Assembly (NCBI GenBank): GCA_905339215.1
Contig: CAJPFN010000016.1
Coordinates: 53,273 to 117,272, forward strand
DNA length: 64,000 nucleotides
Direction: 5' to 3'
Source: Rhizobiaceae bacterium
Lineage (GTDB): Bacteria; Pseudomonadota; Alphaproteobacteria; Rhizobiales; Rhizobiaceae
This document shows, in pieces, positions 16,640 through 26,221 of the stretch (the stretch's first letter is position 1; the number at the start of each line of letters is the position of its first letter). Under the pieces are notes generated by a model. It saw only the letters and a program-made list of their open reading frames with translations. It was not told where the DNA came from and did not search any database. Both the position numbers and the translations under genes were made by a program.

Positions 16640-16712
16640 GATGCCTCGTCGAATCCGACGGCTCACCGTCGGCCGGGCGGACTACCGTTTCCGGATGCCG
16701 CCCGATTTGCGG

Positions 16713-17054
16713 TTATTTCTTGGCGTTCTGGTTGGCGACCGGCTCGCCCTTGACGCGAACGTCCGAAATGGTCGCGCGCAGCGCCGTTACCTTGACGCCA
16801 TTGCCGAGATCGACCTCGAGCTCATTGTCGTCGATGACCTTGGTCACCTTGCCGATGAGCCCGCCGCCGGTCACCACCGTGTCGCCGCGGCGAACCGCGG
16901 CGAGCATCTCGCCGCGCTTCTTCATCTGCGCGCGCTGCGGGCGGATGATCAGGAAATACATGATCACGAAGATGAGGACGAAGGGCAGAATGGAGACGAA
17001 CATGTCGGGCGTGGCGCCGACGCCCTGCGCGTATGCCGGAGTGACGAACATCAA
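16713..17054 (-). CDS. yajC: Sec translocon accessory subunit YajC
   Basis: 113 residues. One N-terminal membrane segment (FVSILPFVLIFVIMYFLIIR) runs directly into the conserved PQRAQMKKRGEMLAAVRRGDTVVTGGGLIGKV. YajC associates with SecDF in the holotranslocon. It is first in the operon yajC-secDF-Mth938-NDUFAF6-like. The C-terminus ends in a lysine-rich tail. A good promoter lies about 55 bases upstream (17109-17136). Confidence 0.96.
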   Translation of the reverse strand: MMFVTPAYAQGVGATPDMFVSILPFVLIFVIMYFLIIRPQRAQMKKRGEMLAAVRRGDTVVTGGGLIGKVTKVIDDNELEVDLGNGVKVTALRATISDVRVKGEPVANQNAKK

Positions 17055-17108
17055 AAAGCTCCTGAAACGATTGAACCGGCCGCGGACAGCCCCTCGAAAG
17101 TTGCGCGG

Positions 17109-17136
17109 AATATAGTCGGTCGCGGACGCTTTGCAA
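17109..17136 (-). promoter_or_regulatory. Promoter of the yajC-secDF operon
   Basis: On the minus strand TTGCAA (17131-17136) and TATATT (17109-17114) are 16 bases apart, close to the sigma-70 consensus. The predicted transcript starts near 17102 and leaves a leader of about 48 bases before yajC. No riboswitch-like fold is seen in the leader. Confidence 0.65.
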
Positions 17137-17225
17137 CCGCGCTCGCCAGGCTGTGGCGCGCTTTCCCGGCTGGCGGCCGCGTGTTAGACGCCTCGCACGC
17201 GGATTGCCACAGAGGCGGCGGAGTC

Positions 17226-18098
17226 ATGCAAAGAAACGGACCGGAAACGCTCGAAGAGAAACTGGACAGGCTGATCGAGGCGGTTTCGCGACTCGCGCCG
17301 CCCACTGCCCGGCCGGCCGACTTCGCCGCCGCAGACTGCTTCGTCTGGTCGGCGGAGACCGGGGAACTGGAGGCGGTCGAGCGCGTCAACCGGGTGGACA
17401 TCGGCCTGATCTGCGGCGTCGACCGTGTCCGCGACATCCTCGTCGACAACACCGAGCGCTTCGCATCGGGCTTGCCTGCAAACAACGTGCTTCTGTGGGG
17501 GGCGCGCGGCATGGGCAAGTCGTCGCTGGTCAAGGCCGCCCACGCCAGGGTCAACGCGACGCGCGGCAGCGAACCGTTGAAGCTGATCGAGATCCACCGC
17601 GAGGATATCGACACCCTGCCGAAGCTGATGACGATCCTCAAGGCGGCGCGCCACCGCTTCATCCTGTTCTGCGACGACCTGTCCTTCGATCATGACGACA
17701 CGTCGTACAAGTCGCTAAAGGCGGCGCTCGAGGGCGGTGTCGAGGGTCGGCCAGGAAACGTTATCTTCTACGCCACGTCCAACCGGCGGCACCTCCTGCC
17801 CCGCGACATGATCGAGAACGAGCGCTCGACTGCGATCAACCCGTCGGAGGCGGTCGAGGAGAAGGTGTCGCTGTCGGACCGTTTCGGCCTGTGGCTCGGC
17901 TTCCACAAGTGCTCGCAGGACGAGTATCTCGACATGGTATCCGGCTATGCGCGCTACCACGAACTCGCGATCGAAGCGGACGCGCTGCGCGCGGAAGCGC
18001 TCGAGTGGGCGACGACGCGCGGCGGCCGCTCGGGCCGTGTCGCCTGGCAGTTCATCCAGGATCTCGCCGGCCGGCTCGGCCAGCCGTTGAAGGATTGA
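17226..18098 (+). CDS. DUF815 AAA-type ATPase
   Basis: 290 residues from the ATG at 17226 (GCGGAG upstream). A longer open frame back to 16638 is antisense overlap with yajC and has no homologous character. The Walker A motif GARGMGKS is at 92-99, followed by a Walker B-like FCDDLSFD near 144-151 and the conserved YATSNRRHLLP. This is the DUF815 family of predicted ATPases. The gene is divergent from yajC and convergent with the LytM gene. No function is established for the family. Confidence 0.9.
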   Translation: MQRNGPETLEEKLDRLIEAVSRLAPPTARPADFAAADCFVWSAETGELEAVERVNRVDIGLICGVDRVRDILVDNTERFASGLPANNVLLWGARGMGKSSLVKAAHARVNATRGSEPLKLIEIHREDIDTLPKLMTILKAARHRFILFCDDLSFDHDDTSYKSLKAALEGGVEGRPGNVIFYATSNRRHLLPRDMIENERSTAINPSEAVEEKVSLSDRFGLWLGFHKCSQDEYLDMVSGYARYHELAIEADALRAEALEWATTRGGRSGRVAWQFIQDLAGRLGQPLKD

Positions 18099-18108
18099 GG
18101 ACTAAAGG

Positions 18109-18133
18109 ACCGGCGGCACGGCTTGCCGCCGGT
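18109..18133. terminator. Hairpin between convergent genes, bidirectional terminator
   Basis: Perfect 10-base stem ACCGGCGGCA/TGCCGCCGGT around a 5-base loop, placed between the DUF815 stop (18098) and the LytM-gene stop (18141). There is no long T run on either side, so efficiency is uncertain. Confidence 0.55.
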
Positions 18134-18140
18134 AGACGCC

Positions 18141-19643
18141 TTACTCGAGGAAGGTAGACGGATCGACCGGCGCCGAGTTCTTGCGTACTTCGAAGTGCAG
18201 CTTCGGCATGTCGGCCGAGCCGCTCATCCCTGAGCGGGCGATTTCCTGGCCGCGCTTGACCTTCTCGCCGCGGGAAACCTTGAGTTCGCTGGCGTGGCCG
18301 TAGACGGTGACCAGCCCGTCCTCGTGGCGCACGAGCACCGTGTTGCCGAATTCCTTGAGGCCATCGCCGGCATAGATGACGACACCGTTTTCGGCTGCCT
18401 TGACCGGCGTGCCTTCGGGAACGGCGATATCGATGCCATCACTCGTCTTCCCGGCGCTCTTGCCGCCGAAAGCGGCGATGACGCGGCCACGAACCGGCCA
18501 ACGCATGCGGCCGATACCGGTGGTGTCGGGCGCCGACGCTTCGACCTTCTCGGCGTCCTCGATCACGGAGTCCGTGGCGCGCGGGGGCGTATAGGCCGTC
18601 ACCTGTGCGTCCGTCGCTTTCTTCGCCGGACCGGCGGAGCCGGTAACAATCGGGTCGGCAGCCGGCTTGGCCGCGGCAACCTTATACGACCCCTCCGGGA
18701 TGACGAGCGTCTGGCCGACGCGGATGAAGCCATCCTTCATGCCGTTCGCCGACTTGATGGCGGCAACGGGAACGCCTGTCTTTTTGGCGATGGCGGACAG
18801 CGTGTCGCCGCTCTGGACCGTGTAGCCGCCCTTCCCTGCCGTTGCCTTCTGCGGTTCGGCCTTCGCGGTCGCGCTGGTCGCGGCCGGATCGTTCTCCCTT
18901 ACCTTCGGCGACTGCGGCAGGACCGCGACCTTCTCGGTCGGCGCCTTGAAGGGAACCGGCACCTTGTCGGCAGGAATGTCGTACTTCGTTCCGCGCGACG
19001 ACCTGGCGTCGGCGACGTTCGGATCGCTGTCGGGCGCAGAGACCGGCGCCTGACGCGAATAGACATAGGTCGGAATGACAATCTTCTGCCCGGCCTTCAG
19101 TGCGTTCGCGTCGGGAAGACCGTTGAGCGAAAGCAGCACCTTCGCCGGAACACCGTAGCGGCGAGAGAGATTGTAGACGGTTTCGCCGTCCTTGACGGTG
19201 ACCTGCGTGCCGCCAGCGCGCGACCAGCCAGCCGGCTCCTCCGCCGCGGGACGAGCCGCCGCTGGCTGAACCGTCGCCGTCGTCGTGTTGTCGAGGGGGG
19301 CGGAAGCGGCCACCGGCGCGGCGGCTGAGGGCTGCGCGGCGGGCAGGCTGCTCCGGTTGACCGCCGACGCGGTCAGGTCGACCGGCTTCACCGCGTTGCG
19401 CGAAATCGAGCCGGTATAGTCGCCCGCCGCCGCGACCGGCTTGGCCGCATCGCCCGGAAATGGCTGGCTCTCACCCTTGATGATGGATCGCTGATTGGCG
19501 GTCGAGGCGGTGAAGATGCCATCTACGCCATCCGTAAAGCGGGACGCCCCGGAACTGCACCCCGCGACCATTCCGCCGATCACGATGACAGCGGCTCCAC
19601 GCAAAAGACTGCGCTCGTCGACCCTCAGAACACTGAAACGCAT
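18141..19643 (-). CDS. LysM / degenerate LytM (M23) lipoprotein, NlpD/DipM-like
   Basis: 500 residues. A lipoprotein signal ends in VAGC (Cys29). Two LysM domains follow (about 150-195, VKDGETVYNLSRRYGVP; about 275-320, VQSGDTLSAIAKKTGVP). The C-terminal LytM domain starts near 385 (MRWPVRGRVIAAFGG). In that domain the usual zinc-binding HxGxD is SDGIDI, and only LHFEVR remains of the second motif. This is the pattern of the non-hydrolytic NlpD/DipM activators. It probably binds peptidoglycan in the periplasm and activates amidases during division. It follows pcm and surE, the classic order. Confidence 0.88.
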   Translation of the reverse strand: MRFSVLRVDERSLLRGAAVIVIGGMVAGCSSGASRFTDGVDGIFTASTANQRSIIKGESQPFPGDAAKPVAAAGDYTGSISRNAVKPVDLTASAVNRSSLPAAQPSAAAPVAASAPLDNTTTATVQPAAARPAAEEPAGWSRAGGTQVTVKDGETVYNLSRRYGVPAKVLLSLNGLPDANALKAGQKIVIPTYVYSRQAPVSAPDSDPNVADARSSRGTKYDIPADKVPVPFKAPTEKVAVLPQSPKVRENDPAATSATAKAEPQKATAGKGGYTVQSGDTLSAIAKKTGVPVAAIKSANGMKDGFIRVGQTLVIPEGSYKVAAAKPAADPIVTGSAGPAKKATDAQVTAYTPPRATDSVIEDAEKVEASAPDTTGIGRMRWPVRGRVIAAFGGKSAGKTSDGIDIAVPEGTPVKAAENGVVIYAGDGLKEFGNTVLVRHEDGLVTVYGHASELKVSRGEKVKRGQEIARSGMSGSADMPKLHFEVRKNSAPVDPSTFLE

Positions 19644-19757
19644 CGCACTTACCCGCGCGTACCCGACACCAACTGGCTTGATTAAAGCGCGTTAATCTTA
19701 CCGGCCGGTTAAGAGCGGGCAGGTTGCGGAAAGAATTCGCAGGGTCGTCTGGAGTGT

Positions 19758-20408
19758 CTATATGACCGCGGCGACGCCGGGGACGATCGGCTGCAGGCGC
19801 ACCTTTCCGATATCCTCGCGCTCGAAGCGGCTGCCGACCTTGGTCAGTCTGGCAAGGTCCTGCGGGGCTTCCGCCGGCCCGATCGGCGCGATCATGATGC
19901 CGCCGATCGACAACTGGTCGACGAAGACGCGCGGCAGGCTCTCGAACGCCGCCCATACGACGATGCGGTCGAACGGCCCCTCGCCCGGCAGCCCGTTGGC
20001 GCCGTCGGCGTGGCGGAGCTGGACGTTCTGGATGCCGAGCGCCTCCGTGTGGGCGCGCGCCAGCGTGGCAAGCGTCTTGTAGCGCTCGACCGTGAGCACC
20101 CGGCCGGCCAGTCGCGACATCACGGCGGCAGTGTAGCCGGAGCCGGTCCCGATCTCGAGCACGCGTACGCCCGGCTGCAGGTCGAGCGCCCTGACGATGG
20201 ACGCCTGGAGGTCGACGCCCTCGATGGCTTCGCCGCATGGAATCGGGATCATTCGGTCGGACCAGGTGACGCCGTGCCATTGCCCGGGCAGGAAGGCGCG
20301 GCGCGGGGTCGCCTCGAACGCCGCCGCCAGTTCCCGCGTCGCCACGCCGTTGCCGCGCAGGCGCAGCATGAAGGCGGCGAAGCCCTCCCGGTCCTCGGCC
20401 ACAGTCAT
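19758..20408 (-). CDS. pcm: Protein-L-isoaspartate O-methyltransferase
   Basis: 216 residues. The start at ATG 20408 overlaps the surE stop by 4 bases; a longer frame to 20597 is a readthrough shadow. The domain is complete: [32 protein letters not shown], then the SAM-binding [20 protein letters not shown], and [13 protein letters not shown]. The enzyme methylates isoaspartyl residues in damaged proteins. The pairing with surE and the LytM lipoprotein is widespread in proteobacteria. A second, more divergent paralogue lies at 45769-46443. Confidence 0.92.
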   Translation of the reverse strand: MTVAEDREGFAAFMLRLRGNGVATRELAAAFEATPRRAFLPGQWHGVTWSDRMIPIPCGEAIEGVDLQASIVRALDLQPGVRVLEIGTGSGYTAAVMSRLAGRVLTVERYKTLATLARAHTEALGIQNVQLRHADGANGLPGEGPFDRIVVWAAFESLPRVFVDQLSIGGIMIAPIGPAEAPQDLARLTKVGSRFEREDIGKVRLQPIVPGVAAVI

Positions 20409-21166
20409 GGATGCAGCGCCTTGCGAAGCCGATCCTGGACCTCGTAGGCCGTCAGGTCGAGCTTGAGCGGAGTGATCGAGATCCTGTTCTCGCGCAGCGC
20501 CGCCATGTCGGTGCCGGGGCGCATCTCGGCCGGCTCGCGGCCGAAGCGCAGCCAGTAGTAGGGAAAGTTGCGGCCGTCGGCGCGTTCGTCGATCCACAGG
20601 CCGTGCACGAGCTTGCCCTGGCTGGTGACGACGGCGTCCTCGACCTGCTCGGTCGCGCAGTTGGGGAAGTTGACGTTCAGGAACACGCCCTGCGGCAGGT
20701 CGGCGGCAAGGAGTTGCTTGAGCAGCCGCGGGCCGTGCGTCTCGGCCACTTCCCAGGGCACGACGCGCGCCTCGTTGTAGAAATTGTAGGCCTGGCTCAG
20801 CGCGATCGCGCGGATGCCGAGCAACGTGCCCTCCATGGCGCCGGCGACCGTGCCCGAATAGGTGACGTCATCGGCGACGTTCGACCCGGAATTGATGCCG
20901 GAGAGTACAAGGTCGGGCAGACCCGGCATCAGCTTGCGCGCGCCCATGATGACGCAATCGGTCGGCGTGCCGCGCACGGCATAGTGGCGGTCGTCGATGC
21001 GGCGCATGCGCAGAGGCTCGGAGAGCGAGAGCGAGTGGGCGAAACCGGACTGGTCTGTCTCCGGCGCCACCACCCAGACGTCATCGGAGATGGTGCGCGC
21101 GACGCGCTCGAGCACCTGCAAGCCCTCGGCGTGGATGCCGTCGTCGTTGGTCAGGAGAATGCGCAT
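20405..21166 (-). CDS. surE: 5'/3'-nucleotidase SurE
   Basis: 253 residues. The N-terminal [15 protein letters not shown] contains the metal-binding Asp8-Asp9 pair. [21 protein letters not shown] and [27 protein letters not shown] are the remaining SurE signatures. It is a metal-dependent phosphatase of nucleoside monophosphates, linked to stress survival. It follows serS without a gap (start 21166, serS stop 21167) and overlaps pcm by 4 bases. Confidence 0.96.
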   Translation of the reverse strand: MRILLTNDDGIHAEGLQVLERVARTISDDVWVVAPETDQSGFAHSLSLSEPLRMRRIDDRHYAVRGTPTDCVIMGARKLMPGLPDLVLSGINSGSNVADDVTYSGTVAGAMEGTLLGIRAIALSQAYNFYNEARVVPWEVAETHGPRLLKQLLAADLPQGVFLNVNFPNCATEQVEDAVVTSQGKLVHGLWIDERADGRNFPYYWLRFGREPAEMRPGTDMAALRENRISITPLKLDLTAYEVQDRLRKALHP

Positions 21167-22468
21167 CTACTTCACTTCGATCTTGGCGAGGCCACCCATA
21201 TAGGGCCGCAAAACTTCAGGAATCGTGACGCTGCCGTCCTCGTTCTGGTAATTTTCGACGACGGCGATCAGCGCCCGGCCGACGGCGACGCCGGAACCGT
21301 TGAGCGTGTGGACGAAGCGCGTCTGCTTCTCGCCTTCCGGACGATAGCGGGCATCCATGCGGCGGGCCTGGAAGTCGCCGCAGACCGAGCAGGAGGAGAT
21401 CTCGCGATAGGCGTTCTGCCCAGGCAACCAGACCTCGATATCGTAGGTCTTGCGCGAACCGAAGCCCATGTCGCCGGTGCACAGCACGACGGTGCGGAAC
21501 GGCAGGCCGAGGCGCTTCAGCACTTCCTCGGCGCATGCGGTCATGCGCTCATGCTCGGCGATCGAGCTTTCCTGGTCGGTGATCGAGACCAACTCGACCT
21601 TGTAGAACTGGTGCTGGCGCAGCATGCCGCGCGTGTCGCGGCCGGCCGAGCCGGCTTCGGAGCGGAAGCACGGGGTGAGCGCCGTCATGCGGATCGGCAG
21701 CCTGTCATGAGGAAGGATTTCCTCGCGCACGAGATTGGTGAGCGGGACTTCCGCCGTCGGGATGAGGCCGAGCCGCGCGCCGGCATGCGGCGCGAAGAAG
21801 AGGTCGGCTTCGAACTTCGGCAGATTGCCGGTTCCGTAGAGGACGTCGTCCCGCACCAGCAGCGGCACCTGCACTTCCGTATAGCCGTGCTCGGTCGTGT
21901 GCAGGTCGAGCATGAACTGGCCGAGCGCGCGTTCGAGCCGCGCCAACTGGCCCTTCAATACGGTGAAGCGCGCGCCCGACAGCTTCGCGGCGCGCTCGAA
22001 ATCCATCAGGCCGAGTGCCTCGCCGATCTCGTAGTGCTCGCGGGCGGCGGCGATCCGGCGCGGCTCGCCCACCCGGCGCACCTCGACATTGCCTCGTTCG
22101 TCCTCGCCGACCGGCACGGTGTCGAGCGGAACATTGGGGACGACTGCCAGCGCGTAGTCGAGTTCGGCGTCGAGCCTTCGCTCCTCCGCCTCTCCGCCTT
22201 GGATAAAGGCCTTGATCTCGCCGACCTCCTCCTTCAGCCGCTCGGCCAGCGCCATGTCACCGCCACGCATCGCATTGCCGATCTCCTTGGAGGCTGCGTT
22301 GCGGCGTTCCTGCGATTGCTGAAGCTTCGACACGTGTTCGCGGCGCGCTTCGTCCTTCGCCACGAGATCGTCGACGGTCGCCTGTGCCGTCTCGGGAGAC
22401 TGGCCGCGCTTGACCAGCGCGTCCACCAGCGCCGTCGGGTTCTCGCGGATCCATCTGATGTCAAGCAT
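21167..22468 (-). CDS. serS: Serine--tRNA ligase
   Basis: 433 residues, normal length. The N-terminal coiled-coil arm (about 25-110) is followed by the class II core. Motif 2 is visible as [28 protein letters not shown], and motif 3 near the end as [20 protein letters not shown]. It charges tRNA-Ser. It is the first gene of serS-surE-pcm-LytM, all on the minus strand with overlaps or short gaps. Confidence 0.97.
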   Translation of the reverse strand: MLDIRWIRENPTALVDALVKRGQSPETAQATVDDLVAKDEARREHVSKLQQSQERRNAASKEIGNAMRGGDMALAERLKEEVGEIKAFIQGGEAEERRLDAELDYALAVVPNVPLDTVPVGEDERGNVEVRRVGEPRRIAAAREHYEIGEALGLMDFERAAKLSGARFTVLKGQLARLERALGQFMLDLHTTEHGYTEVQVPLLVRDDVLYGTGNLPKFEADLFFAPHAGARLGLIPTAEVPLTNLVREEILPHDRLPIRMTALTPCFRSEAGSAGRDTRGMLRQHQFYKVELVSITDQESSIAEHERMTACAEEVLKRLGLPFRTVVLCTGDMGFGSRKTYDIEVWLPGQNAYREISSCSVCGDFQARRMDARYRPEGEKQTRFVHTLNGSGVAVGRALIAVVENYQNEDGSVTIPEVLRPYMGGLAKIEVK

Positions 22469-22631
22469 GGTAGCCCAGTTCCGTCGTTCGGTTGCTACGG
22501 GCGCCGGCGAATCGCGGCGACTCGCTCGGGCGGGAAGCCGAGAGCGGCCTCGCCACTCCGTTAAGGACAGCCGCGAATGACGTCAACGGTTGGCATATGC
22601 AGGCGTGGAACGCGCGGCGGTGAACGGCGGC

Positions 22632-23462
22632 TCAGGTGGCCTTCTGCTCGCTCGACGCGGCCTCGGCAGCGAGCTTCTCGGCGTCCCGCTTCCGCTCGAT
22701 CATCCGCGCCGTCCAGATCGAGATCTCGTAGAGCAGGATCGTCGGCAACGCGAGGCCGATCTGGCTGACCGGATCCGGCGGCGTCAGTACCGCCGCGACG
22801 ACGAAGGCAATCACGATCGCCCATTTGCGCTTCTCGGCGAGGCCCTGCGAGGTGAGTAGGCCGACCCGCGCCATCAGCGTCGTGACGACCGGCAGTTGGA
22901 AGACGAGGCCAAAGGAGAAGATCAGCGTCATGATCAGGCTGAGGTATTCCGACACCTTCGGCAGCAGCGATATCTGCACTTCAGCGTCCGGCCCCGTCTG
23001 CTGCATGGCGAGGAAGAACCACATCACCATCGGCGTGAAGAAGAAGTAGACGAGCGCTGCGCCCATCAGGAACAGGATCGGCGAGGCTATGAGGAACGGG
23101 AAGAACGCGGCGCGCTCATTGCGATAGAGGCCAGGCGCGATGAACTTGTAGATCTGCGTCGCGATCAGCGGGAAGGCGATGACGAGGCCGCCGAACATGG
23201 CGAGCTTGATCTGGGTAAAGAAGAATTCCTGCGGCGCCGTGTAGATGAGCTCGACCTTGTGGTCGGCCAGTCCGGCCCAGTCGACGGCCCACTTGAAAGG
23301 GACAACCAGCAGGTTGAACAGCTGCTTGGCGAAGAAGAAGCAGACGAGGAAGGCGATGAAGAAGCCGCCAATCGACCACATCAGGCGGGAGCGCAACTCG
23401 ACAAGGTGCTCGATCAGCGGCGCCGACGACTTCTCGATCTCGTCCTGCTCGCTACTGCTCAC
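22632..23462 (-). CDS. tatC: Sec-independent translocase TatC
   Basis: 276 residues with six membrane segments. The N-terminus carries APLIEHLVELRSRLMWSIGGF, the conserved cytoplasmic ELRxR motif. FFTPMVMWFF and the PxxS loop region follow. TatC recognises twin-arginine signal peptides. It overlaps tatB by 4 bases. A likely client is CpdB at 56024-58000, which has a twin-arginine signal. Confidence 0.96.
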   Translation of the reverse strand: MSSSEQDEIEKSSAPLIEHLVELRSRLMWSIGGFFIAFLVCFFFAKQLFNLLVVPFKWAVDWAGLADHKVELIYTAPQEFFFTQIKLAMFGGLVIAFPLIATQIYKFIAPGLYRNERAAFFPFLIASPILFLMGAALVYFFFTPMVMWFFLAMQQTGPDAEVQISLLPKVSEYLSLIMTLIFSFGLVFQLPVVTTLMARVGLLTSQGLAEKRKWAIVIAFVVAAVLTPPDPVSQIGLALPTILLYEISIWTARMIERKRDAEKLAAEAASSEQKAT

Positions 23463-24064
23463 GTCGGGCTTCCCGTCTTCTTCTTGCGCGCAGGCGCGAC
23501 CGGTGCGGCGGCCGCCTCGGCCTTTGCGGGCGCTTTCCGCGCCGTCGCGGCGCGCTTGGCTGGCGCGGTCTCTGTCTTGGCCGGAGCCGGAGCGGCGGCG
23601 GCCGCCGCCGGCGTCGCGGGCGCAGCGTCAGGCGCATGGATGACCGGCGGAGCCGGCATCTCCGTCGGTCCCGGGAAAACCGGCGCGGGCGCAGGTTCCG
23701 CCGGGACGGCCGTCGATGTCGCCGCAACGGCGGCGGTCGCGCCGGCGGCCGGAACAGACGGCTTCAGCGCCTTGTCGAGGCCGGCGCGGACGTCAGCCGC
23801 CGCCTTCTCGAAAGGATTGAGCTGCTTCTTGATCTCGTTGGCCGGGTTGAGGCTGCGCAGCGTGTCGACCGACTTCTTGACATCGTCGAGTTCGGCTTCC
23901 TTCAACGCTTCGTTGAATTGCTTCTGGAAATCGCCGGCCATCGACCGCAGCTTCGCCGTGGTCTTGCCGAAGGTGCGCAGCATCTTCGGCAAATCCTTCG
24001 GCCCCACGACCACGATCATGACGACCGCGATCACGAGCATTTCGGTCCAGCCGATGTCGAACAT
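23459..24064 (-). CDS. tatB: Sec-independent translocase TatB
   Basis: 201 residues. The short N-terminal membrane helix (MFDIGWTEMLVIAVVMIVVV) leads to GPKDLPKMLRTFGK and an amphipathic helix, as in all TatB proteins. The C-terminal half (from about 95) is a long Ala/Pro-rich, low-complexity tail ending in lysines, typical of Rhizobiales. It is coupled to tatC by a 4-base overlap. Confidence 0.94.
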   Translation of the reverse strand: MFDIGWTEMLVIAVVMIVVVGPKDLPKMLRTFGKTTAKLRSMAGDFQKQFNEALKEAELDDVKKSVDTLRSLNPANEIKKQLNPFEKAAADVRAGLDKALKPSVPAAGATAAVAATSTAVPAEPAPAPVFPGPTEMPAPPVIHAPDAAPATPAAAAAAPAPAKTETAPAKRAATARKAPAKAEAAAAPVAPARKKKTGSPT

Positions 24065-24096
24065 GGCTTTGTAACCCGGCTAGAGCGGTATGCGGC

Positions 24097-24324
24097 TCAG
24101 CTCTTGCTGGCCTTCTCCTTGGGGGCGCCGACAGTCTCGTCAGCCCGGTGCTCGACCGTCTTGGTGTCGTCCGCGGCATCCTCGTCCGACATGCCCTTCT
24201 TGAAGCTCTTGATGCCCTTGGCCATGTCGCCCATCAGCTCGGGAATCTTGCCGCGCCCGAACAGGAGCAGCACGACGACCAGCACGATCAGCCAGTGCCA
24301 AATCGAAAACGAACCCATTGTCAA
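24097..24324 (-). CDS. tatA: Sec-independent translocase TatA
   Basis: 75 residues. The N-terminal membrane helix ([20 protein letters not shown]) leads to [19 protein letters not shown], the TatA amphipathic helix, and a short charged tail. TatA oligomers form the translocation pore. It is the first gene of tatABC, 30 bases downstream of the ABC ATPase gene. Confidence 0.95.
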   Translation of the reverse strand: MTMGSFSIWHWLIVLVVVLLLFGRGKIPELMGDMAKGIKSFKKGMSDEDAADDTKTVEHRADETVGAPKEKASKS

Positions 24325-24354
24325 ACTCTCTCGAACGGTTTCCCTGGACCTGAT

Positions 24355-25452
24355 CTAGGCGTTTTCGCCGCGGGATTCAAACACAAGTACGTCGGCGGGG
24401 CGCACCGAGACGAAAATATCTCGCCCACCCGGCGCAAGCACCCCGCAACGGACTCGGGCGCGGACCGGACGGTCCGCACCGGGCACGGCGAGGTCGACGA
24501 GGTCGACGACGCCGAGGAACCGGCTGTTGAGAACGCGCGCCGGGATGGCGCCGGCCACCTCGCCCACCTCGAAGCCCGAAAGCCGAACCGCGACGGTTAC
24601 TTTCGCGCCGTCGGCGAAGCCCGATGCGGAAACCTTGCCCACAGGCGTATCCGCCATGCCACCGGACACGCGGGCCTCGAAAAGGTTGAGCTCGGAAAAG
24701 AAACCGGCGACGAACAGGTCGGCGGGGCGCTGGTAGAGTTCCTCGGCGCGGCCGAGCTGCATCAGTCGCCCGCCGCGCAGGAGCGCGATCCGGTCGCCCA
24801 TGCGCATGGCCTCCTCGGCATCGTGGGTGACCACGATCGCGGTTGCCCGGCTTCGCCGCAGGATATCGAGCGTCTCGGCGCGCACTGCGTCCTTCAGCCG
24901 CGAATCGAGGCCGGAAAACGGCTCGTCCATGAGCAGCACCGCCGGTCGCGGCGCGATGGCGCGGGCGAGCGCGACGCGCTGTTGTTCGCCGCCCGACAGA
25001 ACATGCGGATATTTGTGCGCGTATTGCTCCAGCCCGACGCGGGCGAGCGAGATCATCGCCTCGTTGTTGGCCTCCTCCCTCGACAACGCTGTCAGGCCGA
25101 AGCGTACGTTCTCGATGATGGTGAGATGGGGAAACAGGGCAAAATCCTGGAAGACCAGGCCGATCGAGCGCTTTTCCGGCGGAAGGAAGACGTCCGGACC
25201 GGCGATCTCGCGTTCGTTCATGACCACGCGGCCGGTGGTCTGCGTCTCGATGCCGGCGGCTATGCGCAGAAGCGTCGTCTTGCCAGATCCCGACGGGCCG
25301 AGCAGGCACAGCACTTCGCCTGGCTCGGCGGCGAGCGAGACGTCGCGCAGCGTCTCGACGCCGTTGGCGAATGCGTGGCTGATGTTCTCGAAGGAAAGGC
25401 GCGCCGCGAAGGTGACGCCGGCCGATACCCGCGAGCCTTCCTGCGTGGTCAA
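24355..25452 (-). CDS. ABC transporter ATP-binding protein, iron/sulfate/spermidine type
   Basis: 365 residues. Walker A GPSGSGKTT, then a Q-loop FQDFALFPHLTIIENV, the signature LSGGEQQRVALARAI, Walker B VLLMDEPFSGLD and the H-loop VVTHDAEEAMRMGD are all intact. A C-terminal TOBE-like regulatory part (about 270-365) follows, as in FbpC, PotA and CysA. No permease or binding-protein gene is near, so the transport partner must be encoded elsewhere. The gene lies between scpB and tatA on the same strand. Confidence 0.9.
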   Translation of the reverse strand: MTTQEGSRVSAGVTFAARLSFENISHAFANGVETLRDVSLAAEPGEVLCLLGPSGSGKTTLLRIAAGIETQTTGRVVMNEREIAGPDVFLPPEKRSIGLVFQDFALFPHLTIIENVRFGLTALSREEANNEAMISLARVGLEQYAHKYPHVLSGGEQQRVALARAIAPRPAVLLMDEPFSGLDSRLKDAVRAETLDILRRSRATAIVVTHDAEEAMRMGDRIALLRGGRLMQLGRAEELYQRPADLFVAGFFSELNLFEARVSGGMADTPVGKVSASGFADGAKVTVAVRLSGFEVGEVAGAIPARVLNSRFLGVVDLVDLAVPGADRPVRARVRCGVLAPGGRDIFVSVRPADVLVFESRGENA

Positions 25453-25483
25453 GACCGGGCCTCAGGGATGAGTTCAGACCCCG

Positions 25484-26221
25484 TCAATCATTCTCGACCC
25501 GAGGTGTCAACAGGCCGAGTTCCTCGAGGTCGATGTCGGTCAGCGGATCTTCATCGTCCGTGAGGCGGTCCGGATCGGACGGCGGCAGCGGCACGGAGAA
25601 GTTCGACGGCATGCGAGCGGAAAGCAGTCCTGCGCCTTTCAGTTCCTCCATGCCCGGCAGGTCGCGGATCTCCTCCAGCTGGAAATGATCAAGGAAGGCG
25701 TCGGTCGTCCCGTAGGTGACGGGGCGGCCGGGCGTCTTGCGGCGGCCGCGCATCCTGACCCATTCGGTTTCGAGAAGCGTGTCGAGCGTACCTTTCGAGG
25801 TCTCGACGCCACGGATTTCTTCGATTTCGGCGCGGGTCACCGGCTGGTGGTAGGCGACGATTGCCAGCACCTCGAGCGCCGCACGCGACAGCTTGCGCTG
25901 CTGGACCGCGTCGCGGGTCATCAGGAAGGCCAGGTCGCCGGCCGTGCGGAACGCCCAGGCGTCGCCCACCCTGACGAGATTCACCCCGCGCTTCTCGTAG
26001 GCGCGCTGCAACTCGGCCATCGCTTGCGCGACGTCGACGCCGTCGGGAAGCCGCTGCGCCAGCGCCTTCTCGCTGACCGGCTCGGCGCTGGCGAAGACGA
26101 TCGCCTCGGCCATGCGCATCGCCTCGGAAAGGAACAGGCGCCCGGCGGGATTGCGGTCCCGCTGGTCGTCCTGTTCCGCAACAATGAAGGGCAGCACGGC
26201 TGCCGGCGCTGTGTCAGTCAT
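25484..26221 (-). CDS. scpB: Segregation and condensation protein ScpB
   Basis: 245 residues from ATG 26221; the open frame continues to 26527 but the extra part is a shadow of scpA. The paired winged-helix domains are visible: EAIVFASAEPVSEKALAQRLP, then LSRAALEVLAIVAYHQPVTRAEIEEIRGV and KTPGRPVTYGTTDAFLDHF. ScpB binds ScpA and SMC in chromosome condensation. It overlaps scpA by 8 bases. The C-terminal 50 residues are acidic. Confidence 0.95.
   Translation of the reverse strand: MTDTAPAAVLPFIVAEQDDQRDRNPAGRLFLSEAMRMAEAIVFASAEPVSEKALAQRLPDGVDVAQAMAELQRAYEKRGVNLVRVGDAWAFRTAGDLAFLMTRDAVQQRKLSRAALEVLAIVAYHQPVTRAEIEEIRGVETSKGTLDTLLETEWVRMRGRRKTPGRPVTYGTTDAFLDHFQLEEIRDLPGMEELKGAGLLSARMPSNFSVPLPPSDPDRLTDDEDPLTDIDLEELGLLTPRVEND

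Noticed and set aside
16638..17225. N-terminal extension of the DUF815 gene
   Set aside because: Overlaps yajC antisense; the DUF815 domain starts after the ATG at 17226, which has its own binding site.
20411..22564. 717-codon plus-strand frame
   Set aside because: Antisense to surE and serS, both unmistakable genes.
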